33,473 bases of DNA from Saccoglossus kowalevskii (lineage: Eukaryota > Hemichordata > Enteropneusta > Harrimaniidae): positions 35,499 to 68,971 of the forward strand of contig NW_003107588.1 of assembly GCF_000003605.2 (NCBI RefSeq), given 5' to 3'. Position numbers and translations under genes: made by a program. The notes below the pieces were generated by a model, which saw nothing but the letters and a program-made list of their open reading frames with translations, had not been told where the DNA came from and ran no database searches. Shown piece after piece: positions 10,690 through 21,800 of this stretch (positions within the stretch are counted from its first letter, which is position 1; each line of letters begins with the position of its first letter).

Positions 10690-11130
10690 ATACCCATAAT
10701 GCATTGCATTGCACCCAATTACACTATAGTTTCAGCTATGTCATGAGGTACATCATGTGAAATTCCATTACCCATAACTCATTGCGTTGCAGTCGCCTGA
10801 TGTTATGAGGTAATTGCTAATGAGCTTTATCACCCATAATGCACTGCATTGAGCCCAACATCATTGTCGTATCCTGATATATCACAAGGTATATCGATAT
10901 TACGTTTCACTTCAAGAAGTTTTTTTCCGGATCCTCTTAAATGATTGTTGGCCATTCCCTGTCACTGTCATACTAAATATTCATAATGCATTGCATTGAG
11001 CCCGGTATCACTGCCGTCTCCTGATATATCTCAAGGTATATCGATATTATCTTTTCATTTTATGATATTAGTTTTTTCAAACCCTCTTCCATGATTGTTG
11101 GCCATTCCCTGTCACTTTCATACTAAACAT
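10690..11130. repeat. 149-bp tandem duplication with older fragments
   Basis: 'ATAATGCAYTGCATTGAGCCC' occurs at 10833 and 10982. Both are followed by 'CTGATATATC.CAAGGTATAT' and 'GATTGTTGGCCATTCCCTGT', giving two copies at 149-bp spacing. Weaker versions of the first string lie at 10691 and 10768. Confidence 0.8.
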
Positions 11131-11742
11131 ACATAAACATCACTATATTACATTGGCTAATGTGTCAAACAAAGTTTTTGTTGCCAATTCGCACGTCACA
11201 ATGTGACCTATTTTATGCAGTCACCAGCACTCCACAAATCTGTTTCAAGGACACCATGTAAGTTTCTTTAAGCACAATCAGACCAGGCTATCCATTTACT
11301 TATTCCAAAGTTCAGAGCGACACCCACTTTACAATCTTGCTTGATCAGTAGAGCTGAATTCCATAACATAAATCCACCAATAAATGTCTCCTTCTCAAAG
11401 ATAATAAATACCTGAGTGGAGGTTTCCATAGAATTTGAATAAAAAGTATCAAAACGTGTACATAAAGTGGTACACTGATAATATTTTAATATAGAATGAT
11501 ATGTTTACGAATAAAACACAGACTAATTGTTATCAATACTCCTGTATATATTAAGTGGTACAGTAAACAGACTGTTATAAAATATTAAGTTGATTGTAAA
11601 TTACCCACTATGAGTAGTATAGCACAGATGAACTGATAGAGGGGAGAAGTGAATTTGTATAAAAGCACCATTACTGACTGACAGCTGCAGTAAAAAAAGC
11701 TAATCTGACCTTACATCAGTTACATGTTACTACATAAATACT
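11131..11742. other. No gene; right copy of the older duplication
   Basis: Contains the diverged counterpart (11360-11560) of the 10320-10565 segment. I see no coding or splice-site evidence elsewhere in it. Confidence 0.4.
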
Positions 11743-12252
11743 GTCAATGATTACACAGTAATTAATATACTTGAAAATACTATTTAGCGTTGGTATCAGT
11801 GAGTTGATGTGTACAAATCGGGGTATAAATCTTTCACAATCTGAGCAGTCGCTGGGTTGGCGTGGCTTGTTAGTTTGTGTCGTTTCTGGTAGCGTTGCTT
11901 ATGTGTGGGCTTCGAATACGAACACAACGTTCAACACCATCAATGGGGTTTGATTGACAAACCTCATTGACGATGCGGAACGTTACATTGCATAAAACGT
12001 AAATTGCAATTGATCTCACTGCGATGACGCATTGGTTATGGAATACGGAAAAAAAGGCTCGAGCATGCGCACTGCATATACAATATATGCAAATAAACCC
12101 TCAACGAGGTTATGACGTAGACATATCTCATGAATATAATTTGAAAGTGCATTTATTAATAGAAAGCATTTATTATGAAACGCCAGAATCACGTATATTC
12201 AGGTAATATACAGTCAGTCATTATACAGTAATAAATACACTTGGCAATACTA
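11743..12252. repeat. Direct-repeat-flanked segment with central hairpin
   Basis: A 40-bp segment at 11743-11782 recurs at 12213-12252 with 33/40 matches. Between them, 11926-11984 forms an imperfect hairpin centred on 11955: AACGTT (11926-11931) pairs with AACGTT (11979-11984), and GGTTTG (11947-11952) pairs with CAAACC (11958-11963). This may be an old insertion or a remnant of a tandem duplication. The open frames inside (11771-11953, 12024-12206) lack supporting features. Confidence 0.5.
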
Positions 12253-12257
12253 ACAAG

Positions 12258-12283
12258 TTATTATTATTATTATTATTATTGTG
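12258..12283. repeat. (TTA)n microsatellite
   Basis: About 8 TTA trinucleotides. Confidence 0.9.
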
Positions 12284-12925
12284 AGTGATGGCAAGTGTAT
12301 AAGGTATTTCGAATAAGTGAGTGAATTAATATTACATTTTGTAATCATGCTGCTTCTACTTCTCAGCAAAAATTATTCTACTTCTTACCAGTCAACTTTC
12401 TGAACCAATTGTTACTACTTTCAAGAAAGGTTTTACTATTTTCTAATAGTTTTTCTTCTATTCTTTCAAGGCAACTTTTAAAAACTTTTAGGTGATCGGA
12501 AGGTATCGCTAACTAGTGCAAGTGGCGCCCAGGTCAAACCTCATACTTGTGATTTTTATTAGATAAGCGCATTGGATTGTGGGGGAAATCAATCAATTAC
12601 CGCCTTTTAAACGCTACTACCATATTTTGCATATCAATATTGGATAGAATATTATTCCACGTTTGTTTTGCATCTGTTTCAGTTGATTATTTCATGAAGA
12701 TCATACAACGCTATCAAGTATGTCTAAAATTCATATTGATCCCAAATATATGAAAACGTATATCAATAATGACGTTCAGAATGTGCGATTTCGTAAGGAC
12801 ACAAATATATTGTTTAACTACTATAAAAAACAAATGAACTCAGCCGTCAAAACAACGGGCATATCTGTAATTAGTGATACAAAACACTGTAACTAAAAGT
12901 AGAAAACTATTAACTGTAACTAGTG
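12284..12925. other. No recognised gene
   Basis: AT-rich sequence without a supported exon or repeat. ATGCTGCTTCTACTTCTC at about 12348 would give a leucine-rich start, but a stop follows within 20 codons and no suitable donor is seen. Confidence 0.4.
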
Positions 12926-13275
12926 TACTATCAGGGGGAAAATCTTCTCTCTGGGGTTCTCCACACTTGTCAGGGTGAAATCTCGTCTCGTCTCTCTATC
13001 TCGTCCCCTTGAGGTACGGGATCGGGAAAGTCACTTATACCTTACAGTCAAATAAGTCACACACAACGGAATACGTTTCAGCTCTCGTCTTAGTCGGTCA
13101 ATCGAGCACTCTATAAGACACAGCGCCCTGGAGAAAAATCCCCAAGACTATCGCAAGGCTGAACCAAGACTCTCTTAGACTGCGTCAACACTCGCCCCAA
13201 GGCTCTCCAGGACTGGACTCGACTGCCCAGGACTGCGTCTATCGTGGAGTACTTGCCAAGACCAACTCAAACTCT
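12926..13275. other. GC-richer island of unknown nature (possible LTR fragment)
   Basis: A sharp local rise in G+C with many CTCGTCTC, CCAAGACT and CAGGACTG phrases, and a TATAAGAC string at 13111. It could be a promoter region, a solo LTR or part of another repeat. I find no paired TG...CA termini with a target duplication, so no class is assigned. Confidence 0.3.
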
Positions 13276-14548
13276 CTTTATTCATTTTCAAAACTCTAAC
13301 CAATTACAAAGCAGTAAAAAGACTCTAGGGCGTAACCTTCAATCATAAAGCCAATCACACTAAGTACTGAATACGTCATATCTTTTGATTAATCGTTCAC
13401 TACATTAATAACTATGAAGACCAACTGTCAGAATCCATAGAATAGCGGCGGTTATCTGGTAATTAGTTCCAAATCACTGAGCCAAGTTCCGTCCAAAACT
13501 TCAAATAGGTCTAAACGATGACAGACATAACACAGCAATTCGCTCGTAATCAACTAATTAAGTCGGTCAACAGATACGCAAAAACAAATTCATGACAGTA
13601 CTGTGAAAGACAATTACTCAGTAAATTAGTGTACAGGTTTTAGTTATGTGACTAAATCTATTGGAATCGCTGGAATTATTCTGCTATAATAATTGCAAAC
13701 TGATGGGAAGTCACCCAAGATCCACTAACTGTTTTCGTAAAACTTCAAATCAGTATAAATATCGTTTTATTTATTCTTTATGATTTGATAACTTTTATTT
13801 AAACTGTGATATGCAAATGTAAAAATCTTCCTAAACTTGATATTTAGTTTAAAAGAAATCAAAAATAGTAACTAAAATTTGAGTTTTTGCGGTTTCCTTT
13901 ACAAAAATCTTATTATTGAATATATATATGACTGTTTCCTCATTTTCATTGAAACGACTGATTTAACCAAAATTTATTTTATAATTGCAAATATCTACTT
14001 CCTGCCTACATTTTGGTATGCATCACCAGAGGCAGCGATATTTTCATGGAAATGCAACTGTTAATTAGAACTAATTAGGGTGTTTCTAATATAATGGCTT
14101 TTATGGCAGACTTAATTAAATAAACCTTCTGACAATTTAAAACTTTAGCAGGTTAACTTAAATAGTTTCTACTTATGTTATCTTATTGGGTTATCAGATT
14201 ATTCATGTTTATTCAGCAGTGACCATAGACAAAACAATTATTTAAATATTGTATATATTGCATTAAAATTAAGTGTCTTGTCCATTGCGTCTCAGTTTAG
14301 ACACTGTTCTATTAAATATGTCATTATCAATCGTTTGTAGATTTACATTTGTAGTAATCTTGTTACACAGAGGTACGTACGGATGATAAAATGTTTCAGT
14401 AATAACACTGTCTTTTCATTATGAAAACTTCAACGTTACTATGAATATTGAGCACATTGAATGACAACGTTTGTTCCTCCTAGCACATGTTGTAATGTTC
14501 ACATTACTGTACGATACTCGGGATAAGATTATTGCCAAAAGAGTGAGT
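13276..14548. other. No recognised gene (upstream of the Ly6-like gene)
   Basis: AT-rich sequence. The signal-peptide exon of the Ly6-like gene is expected upstream of 15123, possibly here, but I could not recognise a start codon, hydrophobic run and phase-1 donor together. Confidence 0.4.
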
Positions 14549-14554
14549 ATATAT

Positions 14555-14633
<79 letters not shown>
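14549..14633. repeat. (TA)n microsatellite
   Basis: About 85 bp of TA dinucleotides with one interruption. It can extrude as a cruciform and is likely length-polymorphic. Confidence 0.95.
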
Positions 14634-14636
<3 letters not shown>

Positions 14637-15050
14637 ATCACTTTATAATACCCAGGGATAGGTCATTGACTCGGGAGTATATATAATCACTTTACAATAC
14701 CCAGGTTGATGCTATTGACTCAGGAGAATGTTTAATCACTTCACAATGTCCAGGACAAGGTTTTGACTCAGGTAGTATGCATAATCCCTTGCCTAGGGTA
14801 AGGTTATTGACTCGGGATTATGTATAATCACTTTCGATAGCAGGGGTAAGGTAATTGATTCGGGAGTATGTATACTCACTTTCGATACCAGGGGTAAGGT
14901 TATTGACCCCGGAGTATATATAATCAGTTTACAGTACCGAAGGTAAGGTAATTAACATTGGAGAATACCCAGGGTAAGGTTATTGACTCGGGAATATATG
15001 TCATCACTTTACGATAACCGGGATAGTGTTGCTGCCATAGGGATCTATAC
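14634..15050. repeat. ~49-bp degenerate minisatellite
   Basis: About eight diverged copies of TAATCACTTTACAATACCCA, GGGTAAGGTTATTGACTCGG, GAGTATATA, with TAATCACTT starts near 14635, 14684, 14732 and 14823. The array abuts the TA microsatellite and ends about 70 bp before the first recognisable Ly6 exon. Confidence 0.85.
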
Positions 15051-15122
15051 AATCGAAAAAAAATGAACTACACTACATATAGGTTTGAATTCTAAACAAA
15101 TCTTTTCTCTATTGTGTGTTAG

Positions 15123-15263
15123 TTTCATCTCTGGATTGTTATTACTGTAATGCTGGAGCAGCCATCAGTAACAAAGATTGTCTAAATGTGCTTACGTGTG
15201 ACGATAATGAACTGCCAATGAATGCTTCCTACGAAGCTTGCGTTACACTAACAATGCAATCTG
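15123..15263 (+). CDS. Ly6/uPAR-domain protein, first half of the domain
   Basis: The exon follows a pyrimidine-rich acceptor (TTGTGTGTTAG) and ends at a GTGAGT donor. It begins in codon position 2 and ends in phase 1. It encodes SSLDCYYCNAGAAISNKDC, a second LTCDD segment, NAS (a possible N-glycosylation site) and YEACVTL. The CxxC start and following cysteines match the N-terminal fingers of the three-finger (Ly6/uPAR) fold. The half-domain exon and phase-1 boundary are typical of Ly6 genes. The upstream signal-peptide exon was not found, so the protein is incomplete here. The role is unknown; family members are extracellular modulators of receptors, channels or adhesion. Confidence 0.88.
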
Positions 15264-15302
15264 GTGAGTATTGTAATTAAAAAATAAAAGCATATATATA
15301 TA

Positions 15303-15996
15303 TTGTAGCGATGATGAGATGATGAATTGTTCGAGTTACAGACATCGAGTTACGAAAATATCATGTTACCAGCCCCATATTTCAGAAAACGCGCCCACTT
15401 TTGCGAAACCATGCCCAAATTGTAACTCGAACTTCTATTAACGGTTAACCGAACTTCAAGTCACGGACAACATATATTTATTTTTTTAAACGTCCACATT
15501 TAGTTACTCGTTAACAGTTAACCGAACTTCGATTTACGGGCAACATAGATTTTTTGTTTTGTTTAACGTTCAAATTTAGGAACCCGAATTTTAATTATCA
15601 CTTAAAGTGCGATGGTCGTCACACTGCGCATGTGCGACATTTGTGTTGATAAACATTAATTTTCCCGTAATGCGCCCTTCAAATGGAAATCACAAGTGTG
15701 AGGTTTGACCTCGGCGCGACTTGCACTTCTTTGATACCTTCCAATCACCTAAAAATATCTAATAAAAGCTTGGAAACGTCTCAGTTAGTACTCGTTGAAC
15801 TGCGCAACGGTCAAAGTCGTCATCTTTGTTTATATATGAGACCCATATATCTCGCGCATGCGTGGCGCGGCGACTACCGCCCTTTAACCGAACTTCGAAT
15901 TATGGGAAATATGCAACATTTAACAACAAAATCTATGTTTTCAAAACACGATGTCCGTAACTCGATGTCCGTAACAATTCAGCATCTCTCTACTGT
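15303..15996. mobile_element. Pogo/Tigger-like MITE in the Ly6 intron
   Basis: A 694-bp element with inverted termini, each flanked by TA. The right end, read inward, is ACAGTAGAGAGATGCTGAATT, GTTACGGACATCGAGTTACGG. The left end is TTGTAGCGATG, GATGAATTGTT, ACAGACATCGAGTTACG. GTTAACCGAACTTC occurs inside at about 15445 and 15510, with a variant at 15883. CAGT-type termini, TA targets and 'TTAACCGAACTTCG' phrases are familiar from Tigger/pogo-derived non-autonomous elements. No transposase is present. The plus-strand open frame 15683-16069 straddles its right end and is not a gene. Confidence 0.7.
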
Positions 15997-16767
15997 TACA
16001 CCTTGGTATGGAAACTGCGTTATTTGGAAGACTGGACTGGAGAATGGAATAATATTGGGGAAAGGGTAAAACAATTCCCGTGGTTCTCTCGCGCTCAACG
16101 AGATTTGGGTGGCCATTTACGAATAAGGTCAATTATTTAGTATAATGCAAATACTGGAGAATGTGTTATTCACCATATAATATGAAAAGGTTAGAATATT
16201 TTCTGGACTCAATGAACAATAATCTGTAAATAATTTGGACAACATCAGGCAATGTACTGGCAATTTACAACATTATGAAATGGTTCAATAAACATATTTG
16301 CAATAAAAAAATAAGTGACTCATGCTTTCATTCAACAGTTTACGGCACGGCGTCATTAATTTTACAAATTATGTCACATCAAAGACATTTCGTATACGAA
16401 AGCACGCAATTTTGTTTAACACTCTGTCTTGACAGTCACAATACTAAATGGCCATAAATAGTATTGTAAATATTTCGAAAATAACTCTACTAAGGCCAAC
16501 GATATCGGTCTTTGGAGTCGTGTGACTTTTTTTCCTATTTTGCTTTTATTTCTGTCTATTTACAATATTTTTGCAAAAAAAAAACGAAAACGATTTTCTC
16601 ACCATCCATATTTATAATTCCTGCTCTATATTACGATGAAAGGAAGCAGTTATATTTTTTTCTAATTTCGCATCCTATTTGCAGTGAATGATGGGATAAT
16701 ATTGAAGCAACTCATCCACCCAATCATGTGCAACATTAACAAACCTATATTTATTCATCATTTCCAG
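15997..16767. other. Remainder of the Ly6 intron
   Basis: AT-rich intron sequence after the MITE, ending at the pyrimidine-rich CATTTCCAG acceptor at 16759-16767. No further feature is recognised. Confidence 0.6.
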
Positions 16768-17012
16768 ATGATTTCCTTATTATTAAAGGCTGCTACCGTA
16801 GCATGATCGATCCCACCCGATGGAGTTACGACTCCTGTAAGCAGGACATGTATGGATTATTGGCCTTCACGTGCAACGAAGATCACAACACGTGGCAATG
16901 CATGGATTGCTGCAATACTGACCTGTGTAACGAGAGTGGGGTTGCTATGACAACATACGATGTAGCAGGTCTTATATTCGCCATGATTACATACTCACAA
17001 CTAATTGTCTAG
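16768..17012 (+). CDS. Ly6/uPAR-domain protein, C-terminal exon with GPI signal
   Basis: The exon follows a TTCATCATTTCCAG acceptor, completes the split Asp codon from 15263, and runs to TAG at 17010-17012. It encodes KGCYRSM, YDSCKQDM, FTCNEDHNTWQCMDCC and the family hallmark CCNTDLCN. A short spacer and a hydrophobic tail (VAGLIFAMITYSQLIV) follow, fitting a GPI-attachment signal with no cytoplasmic tail. The final disulfide-forming cysteines and the terminal CN are all present. The mature protein would be a GPI-anchored three-finger protein on the outer cell surface. The gene is convergent with PLOD. The individual orthologue cannot be named because the family is large and divergent in invertebrates. 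Confidence 0.9.
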
Positions 17013-17125
17013 CTCAACGAGCACCATAATGGCTCAAACCTCTTATTAATTGTCATATATTTTTTGTCTGCAAATAGTATCTACTACAGATTTGTTTTTG
17101 TTGTACGTATTTGAGAATAGTTTTG

Positions 17126-17131
17126 AATAAA
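17126..17131 (+). terminator. Polyadenylation signal of the Ly6-like gene
   Basis: AATAAA lies 114 bp after the stop codon and is followed within 25 bp by a GT-rich stretch (GTACTGTGTGC), the usual arrangement of a cleavage and polyadenylation site. Confidence 0.7.
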
Positions 17132-17800
17132 TGTTTCTCGGAGTACTGTGTGCAGGTTATTATCGTCGTACGCTTCTTTCAGAAATTCGGATACTGAGCG
17201 ACCAACAGACAGCTGTAAAGCGAGATAACTACGCCATCACATACAGTCAATGACTACTCAAGTACAGCCTGTCCTGCATATAAATTACCACACACGATAC
17301 AGTCAACCATTAATACAAAGATCGATCGACAAGTTTCAATCGATCCTTACACAGTGACCACGCATTGAAATCAACACTGTCTTATACAACGTAGCTGTAA
17401 AATATGACGTAATTAACGTTTCACATTATTCATGACAGTGTGCCTTAGTCTAAAAATGCCAACAGTCGCACAGGATTACAAGTGGCTGGTAATATTGTAG
17501 TTTACGCTTCATGCATATATCCGAAAAGGCGCCCTGGAGATTAACGTCCCAAAATGAAAATAGGATTTTGATTTTCGCGTTCATTTCAAAATCATATTGC
17601 TGAAAAATAAATGTCGCCACCACAGGTATAACATCGAGAATCGCAGCTGAAATATAAACTGTGATTACTTGACCACCAATTCACCAATTGGAATTACGTC
17701 AAAAACCAAAATGTTAGAACCCAGAAAATATTAGAAATTCACTTGGCCGTCACTAGCCACGGATCGGTTGATGCCACCTGTGCGTGAATTGACTCAATTT
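17132..17800. other. Intergenic, no recognised feature
   Basis: Spacer between the Ly6-like gene and the 32-bp satellite array. No supported exon. Confidence 0.5.
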
Positions 17801-20800
17801 TTCATTCTAATCATAAACCCCCTATTTCACTATTCATTCTAATCATAAACCCCCTATCTCACTATATATTCTAATCATAAACCCCCTATTTCACTATTCA
17901 TTCTAATCATAAACCCCCTATTTCACTATTCATTCTAATCATAAACCCCCTATCTCACTATATATTCTAATCATAAACAACCTATTTCACTATTCATTCT
18001 AATCATAAACCCCCTATCTCACTATTCATTCTCACATAAACCCCTATCTCACTATTTATTCTAATCATAAACACCTATCTCACTATTCATTCTAATCATA
18101 AACTTCCTATCTCACTATTTATTCTAATCATAAACCCTCTATCTCACTATTTATTGTAACGTAAACCCCCATCTCACTATTGATTCTAAACATAAACACC
18201 TATCTCACTATTTATTCTAAACATAAACCCTCTATCTCATTATTGAATCTGAACATAAACACCTATCTCACTATTTATTCTAATCATAAACCCCCTATCT
18301 CACTATTTATTTTAATCATAAACCCCATCTCACTATTCATTCTAATCATAAACTTCCTATCTCACTATTTATTCTAATCATAAACCCCATCTCACTATTC
18401 ATTCTAATCATAAACCCCCTATCTCACTATTCATTCTAATCATAAACTCCCTATCTCACTATACATTCTAATCATAAACCTCCTATCTCGCTATTCATTC
18501 TAATCATAAACCCCCTATCTCACTATTCATTCTAATCATAAACCCCTATCTCACTATTTATTCTAATCATAAACCTCATCTCACTATTCATTCTAATCAT
18601 AAACTTCCTATCTCACTATTTATTCTAATCATAAACCCCCATCTCACTATTTATTCTAACCATAAACCCCAATCTATTTATTCTAATCATAAACCCCCTA
18701 TCTCACTATTTATTCTAATCATAAACCCCCTATCTCACTATTCATTCTCATCATAAACCCCTATCTCACTATTTATTCTAATCATAAACCCCTATCTCAC
18801 TATTTATTCTAAAAATAAACACCTATCTCACTATTCATTCTAACATAAACACCTATCTTACTATTCATTCTAATCATAAACCCCCATTTCACTATCCATT
18901 CTAATCATAAACACCTATCTCACTATTTATTCTACCGGTAATCATAAACTCCATTTCACTATTTATTCTAACCATGAACCCCAATCTATTTATTCTAATC
19001 ATAAACCCCTATCTCACTGTTTACTCTAATCATATACCCCCTATCTCACTATTCATTCTAACCATGAACCCCAATCTATTTATTCTAATCATAAACCCCT
19101 ATCTCACTATTTATTCCAATCATAAACACCTATCTCACTATTCATTCTAACATAAACACCTATCTTACTATTCATTCTAATCATAAACCCCCTATCTCAC
19201 TATATATTCTAATCATAAACCCCCTATTTCACTATTCATTCTAATCATAAACCCCCTATCTCACTATATATTCTAATCATAAACCCCCTATTTCACTATT
19301 CATTCTAATCATAAACCCCCATCCCATTATTCATTCTCGCATAAACCCTCTATCTCACTATTTATTGTAACGTAAACCCCCATCTCACTATTGATTCTAA
19401 ACATAAACACCTATCTCACTATTTATTCTAAACATAAACCCCCTATCTCATTATTGAATCTGAACATAAACACCTATCTCACTATTCATTCTAATCATAA
19501 ACTTCCTATCTCACTATTTATTCTAATCATAAACCCCCATCTCACTATTTATTCTAACCATAAACCCCAATCTATTTATTCTAATCATAAACCCCTATCT
19601 CACTGTTTACTCTATTCATAAACCCCCTATCTCACTATTTATTCTAATCATAAACCCCATCTCACTATTCATTCTAATCATAAACCCCTATCTCACTATT
19701 TATTCTAATCATAAACCCCCTATCTCACTATTCATTCTAATCATAAACTCCCTATCTCACTATACATTCTAATCATAAACCCCCTATCTCGCTATTCATT
19801 CTAATCATAAACCCCTATCTCACTATTTATTCTAATCATTAACCCCTATCTCACTATTTATTCTAAACATAAACACCTATCTCACAATTCATTCTAACAT
19901 AAACACCTATCTTACTATTCATTCTAATCATAAACCCCCATTTCACTATCCATTCTAATCATAAACACCTATCTCACTATTTATTCTACCGGTAATCATA
20001 AACTCCATTTCACTATTTATTGTAATCATAAACCCCATTTCACTATTTATTCTAATCATAAACCCCTATCTCACTATTCATTCTAACCATGAACCCCAAT
20101 CTATTTATTCTAATCATAAACCCCTATCTCACTATTTATTCCAATCATAAACACCTATCTCACTATTCATTCTAACATAAACACCTATCTTACTATTCAT
20201 TCTAATCATAAACCCCCATTTCACTATCTTCTAATCATAAACNNNNNNNNNNNNNNNNNNNNNNNNNNNNNNNNNNNNNNNNNNNNNNNNNNACCTATCT
20301 CACTATTTATTCTACCGGTAATCATAAACCCCCTATCTCACTATTCATTCTAATCATATACCCCCTATCTCACTATTCATTCTAATCATAAACCCTATCT
20401 CACTATTTATTCTAATCATATACCCCCTATCTCACTATTCATTCTAATCATAAACCCCTATCTCACTATTTATTCTAATCATAAACACCCTATCTCACTA
20501 TTTATTCTAATCATAAACCCCCATCTCACTATTTATTCTAATCATAAACCCCCATCTCACTATTCTAATCATAAACCCCTATCTCACTATTTATTCTAAT
20601 CATAAACACCCTATCTCACTATTTATTCTAATCATATACCCTTATCTCACTATTTACTCCAATCATAAACCCCCATTTCACTATCCATTCTAATCATATA
20701 CCCCCTATCTCACTATTTATTCTAATCATAAACCCCTATCTCACTATCCATTATAATCATATACCCCCTATCTCACTATTCATTCTAAACATAAACCCCC

Positions 20801-20872
20801 ATCTCACTATTTATTCTAATCATATACCCCCTATCTCACTATTTATTCTAATCATAAACCACCATTTCACTA
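17801..20872. repeat. 32-bp satellite-like array, 3.1 kb, nearly G-free plus strand
   Basis: About 95-100 copies of a 29-32-bp unit: TTCATTCTAATCATAAACC, CCCTATCTCACTA. The first two units start at 17801 and 17833. The plus strand has almost no G and each unit carries a C3-C5 run, so the minus strand has regularly spaced G-runs. Higher-order copies exist: a variant block around GTAACGTAAAC at 18156 recurs at 19367 (offset 1211), and a block with CTACCGGTAATC occurs at 18932, 19986 and 20312. Open frames at 18180-18377 and 19391-19621 are the same repeat translated and are not genes. Confidence 0.97.
20243..20292. other. Assembly gap (50 N)
   Basis: Exactly 50 N inside the 32-bp array. The sequence left of the gap ends ...CATAAAC and the right begins ACCTATCTCAC. 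Direct joining reproduces the CATAAACACCTATCTC junction found in sister copies, so the true gap may be zero or a whole number of repeat units. Confidence 0.95.
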
Positions 20873-21540
20873 TTCACACAAATCACAAAACAGATTTCCA
20901 TACTGAAAGCAATTTACTCTAACAATGACTATTTTATAGATAAAGTCCAGTTTATTAATAAGTTTTCAGGTGTAAACGTCCAATATGCATGCACAGAAAA
21001 ATTAGATTAAAAGAAATGTTTCTTGAAGACAATATATATTTTGCTGAAACGATTAAACATGTGTTGCTGCTTTGTGTTCACATCAGTTAAGTCAAACTTG
21101 TTATTAGTTTTAGACTTCAAATACTAGAGTAAGGTGAATAAGCAAAAAGAAAAACGAGAACCAATGCTGCATTTGTTTGTACCTTTACTATTTAAAATGT
21201 TACAAGTCCTCAAAAATTTCACCAACTTTCACCTTCATGGCAGCATAGACCCTTAACTCCTTATTATTGCTCTAACACATTCATTGTTAACCGTAATTTA
21301 AATCATCTTTCAAAAATAAATTTATTATCATTTTTGTTTTAAAGTACATTTGTACCCTACTCAATCAAATATTTAAATGGCTAGCAGGGAAATACCTGGT
21401 TAGTACAAATATTGGAAAATAAAAAAAAACCATTGTTAAATTTTCAGCTAAATAAAGTAATATATTCTGTTTCAAGTTTGTTTTTTTGAATTTGAATTTG
21501 AAGACATGTCAATCATTTGGCCTGACACTAAATAAGTATT
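20873..21540. other. No recognised gene
   Basis: AT-rich intergenic sequence between two repeat arrays. Confidence 0.5.
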
Positions 21541-21800
21541 GGAATGTGTGACCCATGTACTGGACCAGGATGTATGACCTCTGACCTCTGTACTATGTCA
21601 GGATGTTTGACCCATGTACTGTACCAGGACATACAAACTCTGACCTCCGTACTATTCCAGGATGTACGACCTCTGTACTGTGCCAAGATGTTTGACATCT
21701 GTACTATACCAGGATGTACAAATTCTGACCTTCGTACTATTCCAGGATGTACGACCTCTGACCTCCGTACTGTACCAGGATGTATGACCTATGCATTATT
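21541..21800. repeat. ~33-bp imperfect tandem repeat
   Basis: About seven copies of a unit like CTCTGACCTCCGTACTGTAC, CAGGATGTATGAC, some lacking the GACCTCCGTA part. Translation gives a Cys/Pro-rich repeated peptide (TIPGCTTSDL), which explains the plus-strand open frame 21544-21885. That frame has no ATG start at its 5' end and no splice context. Confidence 0.85.

Noticed and set aside
11805-11872. Possible signal-peptide exon for the Ly6-like gene (MCTNRG...LLVCVVS with a GTAGCG donor in phase 1)
   Set aside because: The hydrophobic run is short and late, the donor is weak, and the segment lies next to repeat-derived hairpin sequence.
15683-16069. 128-codon plus-strand open frame between the Ly6 exons
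   Set aside because: It lies mostly within the TA-flanked Tigger-like MITE and runs over its right end; no family match and no splice logic with the Ly6 exons.
18180-19621. Open frames encoding repeated LNINTYLTIYS-type peptides
   Set aside because: They are translations of the 32-bp array; the two copies reflect the 1211-bp higher-order duplication.
17801-20872. Telomeric or subtelomeric repeat
   Set aside because: The unit contains AAACCCCC but is 32 bp and does not contain tandem CCCTAA.
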